Source: Caldifarciminota bacterium UBA3079
GTDB taxonomy: Bacteria; Hydrothermota; Tepidihabitantia; Tepidihabitantales; Tepidihabitantaceae
Reading direction: 5' to 3'
Assembly: GCA_002366635.1 (NCBI GenBank)
Contig: DFBN01000026.1
Span: 787 to 13,006 of the forward strand
DNA: 12,220 nt
Within the stretch, counting starts at the first letter, position 1, and each line of letters begins with the position of its first letter. Shown here in pieces: positions 1 to 6,193 of the stretch. The notes beneath the pieces were generated by a model. The model worked only from the letters and a program-made list of their open reading frames with translations, did no database searches and had not been told where the DNA came from. Position numbers and translations under genes: made by a program.

Positions 1-216
1 GACCGGGAAAGATTTCGGGAATGGGTTCGGGAATACAATCCAGGTCAGTTGCGCCTTTACATCCAGCGATTGAGCCGGGAACTATTGCGGGAAACATCGC
101 TTGAGGAATATCTCCGAACATTTCAGGAATCGTATTTCCGAGCATTTCTCAATAGAAACCCGGGTTTGAAACAGGAAAAGAATCTCAATGCATACCAGGA
201 TTCATTTCTGCAATAA
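1..216 (+). CDS. Possible C-terminal end of a four-residue-repeat protein (partial)
   Basis: Frame 1 is open from the window edge to a TAA at 214-216 (71 codons). No start is visible, so the gene would begin outside the window. The translation follows the 12-bp array: four-residue units such as RERF, REWV, REYN, LEEY, QESY and QDSF. The first position is usually R, Q, L or P, the second often E, and the fourth often aromatic or Asn, which would suit a long charged helix. I recognise no family. Doubt is real, because the repeat also keeps other frames fairly open and the repeat consensus includes codon third positions, which suggests DNA-level rather than protein-level constraint. This may therefore be an untranslated repeat with a chance open frame. 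Confidence 0.3.
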   Translation, partial: DRERFREWVREYNPGQLRLYIQRLSRELLRETSLEEYLRTFQESYFRAFLNRNPGLKQEKNLNAYQDSFLQ

Positions 217-267
217 TATTCTGGACAGAATCCGGAATACAATCTGGGAACAAATCCGGAAGAGAAC
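4..267. repeat. Degenerate 12-bp tandem repeat array, at least 22 units, running off the left edge
   Basis: Cutting the sequence every 12 bases from position 4 gives 22 consecutive units without a single indel. Examples are CGGGAAAGATTT (4), CGGGAATGGGTT (16), CGGGAATACAAT (28), CAGGAATCGTAT (124), CCGGAATACAAT (232) and CCGGAAGAGAAC (256). By eye the first base is C in nearly every unit, the third and fourth are mostly G, the fifth is almost always a purine, and the last is usually T. The 11-mer GGAATACAATC recurs exactly at 30 and 234. The phase runs straight through the in-frame TAA at 214-216. The array probably continues left of the window. It may be a DNA-level minisatellite, or the coding repeat of a protein with a 4-residue period. 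Confidence 0.75.
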
Positions 268-326
268 CAGAGAGGGGGGCGGTGGAGGGGGTAAGCCTAA
301 ATGATGCGATTTGAGTCGGCAGCATC

Positions 327-366
327 CCCCAAAAGGGGTGTAACTCTTTGCAAGGCAACGGGTTAC
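327..366. other. Paired small hairpins in the left intergenic region
   Basis: CCCC (327-330), AAAA loop, GGGG (335-338) is followed directly by GTAACTCTTTGC (340-351), a 3-nt spacer and GCAACGGGTTAC (355-366). The second pair forms a 12-nt arm with one wobble and one mismatch. There is no T-run after either, so a standard terminator is unlikely. Closely spaced hairpins downstream of an ORF could mark the end of an IS200/IS605-like or REP-type element, but no transposase is visible. The function is left open. Confidence 0.35.
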
Positions 367-819
367 ATCCTTGGTTATGTTTTGGTCTCTTTCTGGCTCT
401 AATATATCTGTCTGAGGAATCGCGTGACTTAATTGTAAACAGAAAATTGCCTTCAAAGGATTGTACACCATAAAATTTCCCATTTTGTTCAACCTGTCTT
501 AACCCGATACCAGGCGGCAGGCCGTCAACTATCCGGATTGAAACATTGAACCCCCTGCGGTTCTAAACTGCGAGTTTTTCCTCAATCCATGGAGCATTTC
601 GGGGACATAATACTCATTTTTTCCTCACCCATCCAACTTCGTCTGTTCTGCCATCGGATGGCACTCTGCGCTCCGATTCGCACAGAATGCTCCAATCGTC
701 TTCATCGGCTGACAGCTCACGGTTGACAGACATCTGCGGCCGGTGATTATGTTCGGTTTTATCATAATATTAAATCCCGCACCCCATGGCTTTCTTGCAC
801 TTAACCCAATATCCTATGA

Positions 820-847
820 TTGACATCGGTGCAACCAGGGTTATCTT
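820..847 (+). promoter_or_regulatory. Candidate promoter just upstream of the CaCA exchanger
   Basis: A TTGACA at 820-825 is followed by 16 nt and TATCTT at 842-847 (4 of 6 to TATAAT). Transcription would begin around 854, only a few bases before the GTG at 857, giving a leaderless or near-leaderless message. This would fit the absence of a Shine-Dalgarno near that start. A second TTGACA (723-728) with GATTAT (745-750) is an alternative that would leave a leader of about 100 nt. The -10 matches are weak, so confidence is low. Confidence 0.3.
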
Positions 848-856
848 CCAACATTC

Positions 857-1831
857 GTGGCACTGGTAATCTTTGGCTTCATCGGCTGCGCCGCTGCAAT
901 CCTCTGGGCTGGCACTCGGCTTACCATTTATGCCGATGTAATTGCCGAAAGGACTCGGCTCGGCCGGGTATGGGCCGGAATGGTGCTCCTTGCCGTTGCT
1001 ACTTCATTGCCCGAGCTTTTCAACAGCACCAGTGCGGTAGTACAGAATCTACCTAATATCGCGGCCGGCGATGTTGCCGGTTCCAATATTCTCAATCTGG
1101 CAATCCTTGGAATCGTCGGCGTGTTCAGCCGGTCCCGCACCCGGCTCCACGGCCTGAGCCGGTTCCATGTCCGTTCTGCCTGGTTCATCATCGTGATGTC
1201 GGTTCTGGCCGCCGGCTCAATAATGCTTGGTCCAAGACTGCCAGCACTCGGCTGGATTTCGCCAGTCACCCCGCTGATTCTACTGCTCTATTTCTGGGCG
1301 GTGCGCAAAGCCGGAACTGTTGCCGAAACCGCTTCGCTCCGGCCGGTCACGACCCGGATATCGCTTCGAACCGCAGTCATTCGCTACATCCTTTTTGCCC
1401 TGGCAGTCGTAACAGCCGCAGTGCTATTGCCCAGCCTCGCTTCCCATGTCGCCACCAGTACCGGGCTCGGCAACACCTTTGTCGGCACGATTATGGTTGC
1501 CTTTGCCACTTCCTTGCCCGAACTGGTAACTGCCACGGCTGCGGTGCGCATCCGCGCTCCTGAAATGGCGGTTGGCGGACTAATCGGTTCCAACCTGTTC
1601 AATCTGGGAATTCTGGGGATTGGTGACATCGTTTACTGGCGCGGCAGCCTGTTCGCTGCGGTTCAGTCTACTCATACCGTTCCTCTATCCTCCGGGCTCC
1701 TGCTTGCCGGCTTGTTCATCATTATCCTGAAAGTCCCTCCCGGTCGAAGGTTCTTGCGCATTACCTGGTTCGGCTGGGCCGCTATTGCTGTCTATCTGGC
1801 CAATGCCTTATTCTTATACGCGGCCAGATAA
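857..1831 (+). CDS. CaCA-family Na+(K+)/Ca2+ exchanger-like membrane antiporter
   Basis: The product (324 aa) is a calcium/cation antiporter of the YrbG/NCX type, expected to exchange Ca2+ or a related cation for Na+, K+ or H+ across the inner membrane. Two inverted alpha-repeats are clear. The first has ATSLPEL at residues 48-54 (Glu53) and GSNILNL at 75-81. The second has ATSLPEL at 217-223 (Glu222) and GSNLFNL at 244-250. In characterised NCX proteins the Glu of this motif binds the transported ions. Hydrophobic segments are consistent with about ten membrane helices, and the length is usual for bacterial members. The GTG start at 857 is the first in-frame start after a TGA at 821, and the protein begins in the first helix as expected. 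No Shine-Dalgarno lies close by. It converges on the antiporter gene, with 2 bp between the two stop codons. The transported ion cannot be told from sequence. Confidence 0.92.
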   Translation: MALVIFGFIGCAAAILWAGTRLTIYADVIAERTRLGRVWAGMVLLAVATSLPELFNSTSAVVQNLPNIAAGDVAGSNILNLAILGIVGVFSRSRTRLHGLSRFHVRSAWFIIVMSVLAAGSIMLGPRLPALGWISPVTPLILLLYFWAVRKAGTVAETASLRPVTTRISLRTAVIRYILFALAVVTAAVLLPSLASHVATSTGLGNTFVGTIMVAFATSLPELVTATAAVRIRAPEMAVGGLIGSNLFNLGILGIGDIVYWRGSLFAAVQSTHTVPLSSGLLLAGLFIIILKVPPGRRFLRITWFGWAAIAVYLANALFLYAAR

Positions 1832-1833
1832 AT

Positions 1834-3468
1834 CTAGGCTTCGGCGGCCCGATGCCGCCGGGCGATTTCTTCCTCAAGCACAAGCTGAACCTGGCGCTGA
1901 ATCAGGAAACCTACCAGCTTACCGCCATCCTTCTCATCAACAACCACGAGGAAATCGCGCCCACGGTCTTTCATAATCTGCTGGGCTTCCTGCAACGACG
2001 TAGCTGGTTTGACGGTATAGTTGCACTCTTCCATCAAATCCTGGGCCACAATCAAAGAACCAATCTGGGCCATATTCAGAGTGGCCTTCATTCCTTCAAG
2101 CGTTATTACTCCTTTGAACGCGCCTTTGCTATCAACTACTGGAAAGTAAACGGCTTCGCTTTTGGCAACAGTATCAAGAACCTCTGGCAACGGTGTATGA
2201 AGAGGGATTGAAGGCTGGCCCGTATTCATTACGTCCTTGACCGCGTAGGTCTCAAGCAAATCCTCGGCTGTAATATTCCTTCCTGTTTCTCTGGCTTTAG
2301 TAATAGCATACCTGACCGATGGCGGGCCAAGCAGTTCTAGAAGAAAAGTGGTTGTAGTAATCACTGCGATAACCGTCATCGCAATTTCGGGGTGGTCTGC
2401 AAAAGAATGCGATGCAAGAATCGCCAATCCGATAGCAACCCCGGCCTGAGACAGCAAGCAGAAACCGAGATATTTCTTGACAACAGTAGCGGCGCGGGTA
2501 ACTCGGGAACTTACCCAGACACCGGTAACCTTACCGGCCGTGCGGCCAACCACATACAAGAGCGCGGTCAACCCTATTGCCCAATTCAACGCTCCAAGCC
2601 TGAGATGGGCCCCTACCAGAACAAAGAAGAGAACATAAATCGGCGGTGCAAACCGCTCCACCGTTTCAAATACCTCCTCACCTCTTTTCCCGGCAAGATT
2701 TGTGAATACTACCCCAAACACCATCGTCGAAAGAATCAAGTCAACATCCAACGCCTGGGCCCCACCGACCAGCAGCATGATGCAGCCCAAAGCGAAAGCC
2801 AAGGACAATTCTTTTTCTCTTATCCGACGATATATAAACTTGAACGCAACCGCGGTCGCTCCGCCGAGAACTGCGGCACCGAGGATTTCGTACAAAGGCC
2901 GTCCCACCGCGTTCATAAAAGAGAATCCGCCGCCGCCAAGCATCACCTGGGCAATCGACGATGCAAAACCGTAAAGCAGCAAAGCGAGTCCATCATCCAA
3001 GGCTACTATCGCCAGAATCATCGTTGTCAGCACCCCTAAAGCCCGATACTCCCAGATTACATTCACCGTGGCAGCCGGTGCAGTCGCCGAGCCGATAGCC
3101 CCTAAGATAATTGCAAGGGCCCAATTGCCGGTAACCAATCCAACCAGGGCGGTAACAACAACAAATGCGCCGATGCCTTCGGCCAGCAGGATAACGATTG
3201 CCTTCTTACCGTAGCGGCGGAAAACGCTGAGTCGTAATTCACCGCCGACCTTGAACCCGATTATCCCCAATGCCAGCAAGCTGAGTGGTGTCAACCCTTC
3301 AATCGTTGCCGCGTCAATAATCCCGAGCGCGCTTCCGCCCAATCCGAATCCAATCAGGATATATGCCACCACCTGCGGAACCTTAAACCGCTTGAACACC
3401 CGGGCCCCGACCGTGCCTAAAAGCACGGCCAAAGCGATAGTCAGTATTATGTTAAGATGAATACCCAC
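1834..3468 (-). CDS. CPA2-type cation/proton antiporter with C-terminal tandem CBS domains
   Basis: The 544-aa protein has a Na+/H+ exchanger (KefB/NapA-like) membrane domain at roughly residues 5-385 and two CBS repeats at about 405-470 and 475-535, the first opening with VKDVMNTG. Family hallmarks are TAPAATV at 129-135 and ALDDG at 156-160. The paired Asp (158-159) matches the ion-binding DD of electrogenic NhaA/NapA-type antiporters. CBS pairs often bind adenine nucleotides, so transport may be gated by energy state; that is inference. It is expected in the inner membrane, in ion or pH homeostasis. The start is GTG at 3468, giving a typical hydrophobic N-terminus, with AGGG about 6 nt upstream as a modest ribosome site. 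The upstream gap holds a heptamer repeat. Exchange partner (Na+ or K+) is not determinable. Downstream it converges on the cation exchanger, so two ion antiporters sit tail to tail. Confidence 0.92.
   Translation of the reverse strand: MGIHLNIILTIALAVLLGTVGARVFKRFKVPQVVAYILIGFGLGGSALGIIDAATIEGLTPLSLLALGIIGFKVGGELRLSVFRRYGKKAIVILLAEGIGAFVVVTALVGLVTGNWALAIILGAIGSATAPAATVNVIWEYRALGVLTTMILAIVALDDGLALLLYGFASSIAQVMLGGGGFSFMNAVGRPLYEILGAAVLGGATAVAFKFIYRRIREKELSLAFALGCIMLLVGGAQALDVDLILSTMVFGVVFTNLAGKRGEEVFETVERFAPPIYVLFFVLVGAHLRLGALNWAIGLTALLYVVGRTAGKVTGVWVSSRVTRAATVVKKYLGFCLLSQAGVAIGLAILASHSFADHPEIAMTVIAVITTTTFLLELLGPPSVRYAITKARETGRNITAEDLLETYAVKDVMNTGQPSIPLHTPLPEVLDTVAKSEAVYFPVVDSKGAFKGVITLEGMKATLNMAQIGSLIVAQDLMEECNYTVKPATSLQEAQQIMKDRGRDFLVVVDEKDGGKLVGFLIQRQVQLVLEEEIARRHRAAEA
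1842..1860. other. GC-rich hairpin at the convergent gene junction
   Basis: CGGCGGC (1842-1848), a 5-nt loop and GCCGCCG (1854-1860) form a perfect 7-bp stem. It lies 10 bp after the stop of the exchanger and inside the last codons of the antiporter on the other strand. The position suits a shared bidirectional stop for convergent transcripts. No T-run follows on either strand, so it may only be a by-product of the Arg/Ala-rich C-terminus. Confidence 0.3.
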
Positions 3469-3485
3469 GCTACCCTACACAAAAA

Positions 3486-3600
3486 CCCAAATGACAAAAT
3501 CCAAAAGCCCAATCAAATCCAAATGTCAAATCGGAATTAGTCGTTTGAACTTTGAAATTTGAACTCTGCATTTTGCAATTTGATATTTGAGTTTTGACTT
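3486..3600. repeat. Inverted array of degenerate 7-bp repeats between the MEMO-AMMECR1 and antiporter genes
   Basis: From 3544 to 3599 TTTG recurs every 7 bases exactly: TTTGAAC, TTTGAAA, TTTGAAC, TCTGCAT, TTTGCAA, TTTGATA, TTTGAGT, TTTGACT. From 3488 to 3533 the opposite-strand form (CAAANNN) recurs with about the same period at 3488, 3495, 3502, 3520 and 3527, with one phase slip near 3510-3514. The two halves face each other around 3534-3543 and could pair as a long imperfect hairpin. It fills nearly the whole 146-bp gap. Short heptamer repeats of this kind are known in intergenic DNA of some bacteria (for example cyanobacterial STRRs). It may act as a transcript end or stability element; that part is inference. 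Confidence 0.75.
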
Positions 3601-3614
3601 CTGCCTTCGGCCTT

Positions 3615-5006
3615 CTACCGCTCCTTCTCCCCGAACACCTGGCCGGTAAAAACATAAAGCTCACTATCCTTGTCCTGCCAGGCATCGGTCGGCAGTCCGG
3701 CCTTAAGACAGGTATATTCCAGGAACTGTTTCCGGTCCCACCCCTGTTCAACCGGGACCTGAGGCAGCAGCAGCCCCGACTGGTAGCCTTTGCGTATCAC
3801 CAGACCATGCTTGCCGACAACAACCGAATTCGGGTCAGTGATTCGCTGCAGCCGGCTGAGCACGGTGATTTCAATATCAATATCAGAAAGCTCATCCATA
3901 GTCACTCGCGGAAACCTCGGGTCTTCGGTCGAAGCGGCTACCGCCATTTCATTCACAGCAAGATACAGCGGTTTGACCGGCTCAATATAACCGATGCAGC
4001 CGCGCAACTGACCCTGCTTGTGAAGGGTAACGAAAACTCCGCGGTTCTCAGACAACCTTGGGGTTAAAGGTTTAACTTCTAGGATTTTGTTATTGCGTAT
4101 ATAGTCTTCCAGTGTATTGCGTGCGATTCCAAGCAAGTTGCGTTTCTCCTGTTCGGTCAAATCATTGGACTTCTTATCGGTCTTGCTACTATCCAGAAAA
4201 ACCACCGCACTGTAACCTACGCAGTAACCACCCTTTTCCCCGGTTACATCGTTTGAATTCGTCTTGTGCAACACGACCGCCTTATCCGCTCCCAGTTCCC
4301 TTGCCGCCACCATCGTCGCTACTATCGGATATCCGCCGCACGCCTGTGCCTTTCCCTGACGCAGCGCTTCATAGAATGCCTTTGGGTCAAAACCGGCCAT
4401 CAGCTCGGTTGTCACACTATCGGCCTGCTTGTCCTCATCATAAGAATAACCATGATACAAATCAGAAGAAGCCACCAGCACAACATTGCGGTCTTGACAC
4501 GCGTGTGCTATCGCTTTGCCTACCCGTTCGCACTGTTCCCAGGAACCTTGAAGCAACATTATCGGCACAATCTTGAAGCCAGAAAACGCCCGCTGCAGAA
4601 AAGGCACTTCCACTTCGATAGAATGCTCAAGCTTATGGACTTGGGGCATATCTACCAGGAAATCATCCCCGGCCACAATCGCCTTGGCAAGTTCTTCGTC
4701 TACATCAACATCGCCCAGCGGGGTCCGCCACTTACCGTGACAGAAAACCGCAGCTTTATCGATATAAACACGGTGACTCGGTCCGATAATCACTACTGTA
4801 ACCGAATCCATCCCCTGAAGCATTTTGAAAGCATAAGCTGCAGTCGGCCCGGAAAAAGGGTAACCGGCATGTGGTACCTGAATCGCTACTACGCGACCGA
4901 TAAGCTCAGGTGGCTGGGCATCATTCAACATGCGGTCCACCATTTCAGTCAGGACCTTCGCATCTGCAGGGTAGAACTGACCGGCTACCGCAGGTTCTCT
5001 AAGCAT
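3615..5006 (-). CDS. MEMO-AMMECR1 fusion (AmmeMemoRadiSam system components B and A)
   Basis: The 463-aa protein joins a MEMO domain (about 1-272) to an AMMECR1 domain (about 284-460). MEMO marks are the opening REPAVAGQFYP, VPHAGY (His46), GPSHR (His78), EHSIEVEVPF (127-136) and ACGGYP (Cys223). These His and Cys positions match the metal-binding His49, His81 and Cys244 of human MEMO1. AMMECR1 is marked by LRGCIGY at 334-340. In the AmmeMemoRadiSam set the usual third member is a radical SAM protein, which is not in this window; the biochemical role is unsettled. I chose ATG 5006 because AAGGAG sits 6 nt upstream and homologs begin here. The frame stays open upstream to ATG 5141. A start at 5072 would add a hydrophobic, signal-like segment (LLASVLVLNGLF) with a GGAG 9 nt before it, so an exported form cannot be excluded. 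The gene has its own promoter and follows the activase gene. Confidence 0.93.
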   Translation of the reverse strand: MLREPAVAGQFYPADAKVLTEMVDRMLNDAQPPELIGRVVAIQVPHAGYPFSGPTAAYAFKMLQGMDSVTVVIIGPSHRVYIDKAAVFCHGKWRTPLGDVDVDEELAKAIVAGDDFLVDMPQVHKLEHSIEVEVPFLQRAFSGFKIVPIMLLQGSWEQCERVGKAIAHACQDRNVVLVASSDLYHGYSYDEDKQADSVTTELMAGFDPKAFYEALRQGKAQACGGYPIVATMVAARELGADKAVVLHKTNSNDVTGEKGGYCVGYSAVVFLDSSKTDKKSNDLTEQEKRNLLGIARNTLEDYIRNNKILEVKPLTPRLSENRGVFVTLHKQGQLRGCIGYIEPVKPLYLAVNEMAVAASTEDPRFPRVTMDELSDIDIEITVLSRLQRITDPNSVVVGKHGLVIRKGYQSGLLLPQVPVEQGWDRKQFLEYTCLKAGLPTDAWQDKDSELYVFTGQVFGEKER

Positions 5007-5012
5007 AGTAGA

Positions 5013-5018
5013 CTCCTT
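5013..5018 (-). promoter_or_regulatory. Shine-Dalgarno AAGGAG deciding the MEMO-AMMECR1 start
   Basis: CTCCTT on the plus strand reads AAGGAG on the coding strand, 6 nt before ATG 5006. It is the best ribosome-binding site in the window and favours the start that gives the usual MEMO N-terminus over upstream ATGs at 5069, 5072 and 5141. Confidence 0.7.
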
Positions 5019-5097
5019 GTGGCTGGCACAAAACAGCCCGTTCAAAACCAAAACCGATGCTAATAACATCATTTCCACCGTCTCCGGTAGACCTCCA

Positions 5098-5118
5098 GAT
5101 TCTGGATTCCGGATTCTA
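5098..5118. repeat. Three-unit 7-bp tandem repeat in the MEMO-AMMECR1 leader
   Basis: GATTCTG, GATTCCG and GATTCTA lie head to tail. The first unit overlaps a near-palindrome, CCAGATTCTGG (5095-5105). It sits between the promoter and the likely start codon, so it would be in the 5' leader. Its 7-bp period matches the array at 3486-3600 although the sequence differs. Confidence 0.55.
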
Positions 5119-5160
5119 ACCCGCTCTCCATCCACATCCATTTTCTTAACAATACCCGTT

Positions 5161-5189
5161 ATATTATCTCCTCAAGTCCCACATGTCAA
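5161..5189 (-). promoter_or_regulatory. Sigma70-like promoter for the MEMO-AMMECR1 gene
   Basis: On the minus strand a perfect TTGACA (5184-5189) is followed by exactly 17 nt and TAATAT (5161-5166). The overlapping GATAAT and TATAAC are alternative -10 hexamers. Transcription would begin near 5154, giving a leader of about 148 nt to ATG 5006. This lies in the 74 bp between the activase stop and the first ATG of the MEMO frame, so the fusion gene can be expressed apart from the cassette upstream. Confidence 0.55.
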
Positions 5190-5215
5190 TCAGGAGTCTC
5201 TGCTACCCTGAATTC

Positions 5216-6193
5216 TTACCCCCCTGGCGAGGGTTTTTCGAGATTCTCAGACCACTTACCACACCGGTCACCATAACGGTCAATAACCTTCCCTTCCCTC
5301 AATATTTCTATCACTTCACAACGGTTGGGGCAGCCGTTACACTCGAAAGCCCTGGTTTCAAACTCAACATCGGCCGTTTCGAAACCGGCGAACCTAGTGC
5401 CGTTCCCCTGAACTTCTTCGGATGCGAGAATTGCCGCACCGATTGCTCCCATCACCAGGAAGTATTTTGGAACAACCACCTTCTGCTCTATAGTCCGTTC
5501 GAATGCCCGACGCACGCCAATATTGGCCGCCACACCGCCCTGGAAGAGAAACAACGGCTGAAGGTCCTTTCCCCTGGCGACCGCATTCATGTAATTCCGG
5601 ACTATAGCATCGCACAAGCCGGCCACAATATCCTCAGTTGCGATACCGAGCTGTGCCTTATGAATCATGTCGCTTTCGGCAAATACCGTGCACCGGCCCG
5701 CGATATTGACATGATTCTTGGCGCGAAGTGCCAAATCTCCGAACTCTTCTATCGGAATATCAAGCCGTGCTGCCTGGTGGTCAAGAAAACTGCCCGTGCC
5801 CGCAGCACATACATTGTTCATTGCAAAGTCAATCGGGATACCGTCCCTTAGAATGATAATCTTGGAATCCTGGCCACCGATTTCGAAAACGGTTCGGGCC
5901 TCGGGATAGAATTGACCTACTGCCACCGCATGAGCGATTATCTCATTCTTGACGATGTCCGCCTGAATCACTACCCCGGCAAGCCGCCGTGCCGAACCGG
6001 TAGTGCCGGCCCCGACGATACGCACTTCTGAGTCCAGTTGTCCGACCAGTTCCCGCAGCAGTTTCTTGATAGAATTTATTGGAGTCCCCTGGGTCCTCAG
6101 ATAACTACTAGCCAGAACTTTACAGTCTTTGTCAATCACCACACCCTTGGTGGAAATCGAACCGACATCAATTCCGAGATAACCTTTGACCAC
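5216..6193 (-). CDS. 2-hydroxyacyl-CoA dehydratase-type activase (BadF/BadG/BcrA/BcrD ATPase, HgdC-like)
   Basis: This 325-aa protein is an ASKHA-fold ATPase that in characterised systems uses ATP to push an electron at very low potential onto a partner Fe-S protein. Visible motifs are the phosphate loop GIDVGSISTK (7-16), the second nucleotide motif EIGGQDSK (104-111), and the two cluster cysteines in NNVCAAGTG (Cys129) and GRCTVFAES (Cys168). The latter match the pair that holds one [4Fe-4S] across the HgdC dimer. It is longer than HgdC (about 260 aa) by a C-terminal tail with CNGCPNRC (285-292) and Cys311, perhaps a second metal or Fe-S site; similar tails occur in large activase fusions. 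The start is GTG 6193, with AAAGAGG (6201-6207) 7 nt before it, and overlaps the preceding gene by 26 nt, which suggests translational coupling. Its partners are most likely the two upstream gene products. Substrate unknown. Confidence 0.93.
   Translation of the reverse strand: MVKGYLGIDVGSISTKGVVIDKDCKVLASSYLRTQGTPINSIKKLLRELVGQLDSEVRIVGAGTTGSARRLAGVVIQADIVKNEIIAHAVAVGQFYPEARTVFEIGGQDSKIIILRDGIPIDFAMNNVCAAGTGSFLDHQAARLDIPIEEFGDLALRAKNHVNIAGRCTVFAESDMIHKAQLGIATEDIVAGLCDAIVRNYMNAVARGKDLQPLFLFQGGVAANIGVRRAFERTIEQKVVVPKYFLVMGAIGAAILASEEVQGNGTRFAGFETADVEFETRAFECNGCPNRCEVIEILREGKVIDRYGDRCGKWSENLEKPSPGG

Larger units (their letters stand above)
268..856. other. 589-bp stretch without a convincing gene
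   Basis: No open frame here has codon character, a ribosome site or a recognisable product. It begins with a G-rich tract (about 272-292). Two adjacent hairpins follow, CCCC-AAAA-GGGG at 327-338 and an imperfect 12-bp arm hairpin at 340-366. Further right are a short palindrome (GCCATCGGATGGC, 650-662) and two TTGACA hexamers (723 and 820) that could serve the downstream exchanger gene. A 39-codon minus-strand frame (614-733) has no Shine-Dalgarno and is not called. Confidence 0.6.

Noticed and set aside
1..145. Minus-strand frame reading IPE/FPG-like repeats through the left edge
   Set aside because: It is the antisense of the 12-bp repeat and has no independent coding support.
212..304. 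Frame +2 continuation (ILDRIRNTIWEQ... ending in six glycines and KPK) as a +1 frameshifted end of the left-edge ORF
   Set aside because: The 12-bp repeat keeps several frames open and similar-looking, so a helical-looking frame is expected by chance; the glycines come from the G-rich tract.
202..492. Minus-strand 96-codon frame with a polyproline tail
   Set aside because: The prolines are the complement of the G-rich tract; no ribosome site, no recognisable domain, and it runs into the repeat array.
614..733. 39-codon minus-strand ORF (starts MSVNRELSADEDD)
   Set aside because: No Shine-Dalgarno and no recognised family; too short to support alone.
3603..3611. GCC-TTC-GGC hairpin after the AMMECR1 stop as a terminator
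   Set aside because: Three base pairs and no T-run; too small to call.
3470..3751. Minus-strand 93-codon frame across the antiporter upstream gap
   Set aside because: It overlaps the AMMECR1 coding region and its other half is translation of the heptamer repeat.
5007..5141. Extending the MEMO-AMMECR1 protein to ATG 5141
   Set aside because: The first part reads through the GATTCTG-type repeat, no ribosome site precedes 5141, and the probable transcript start is about 13 nt away.
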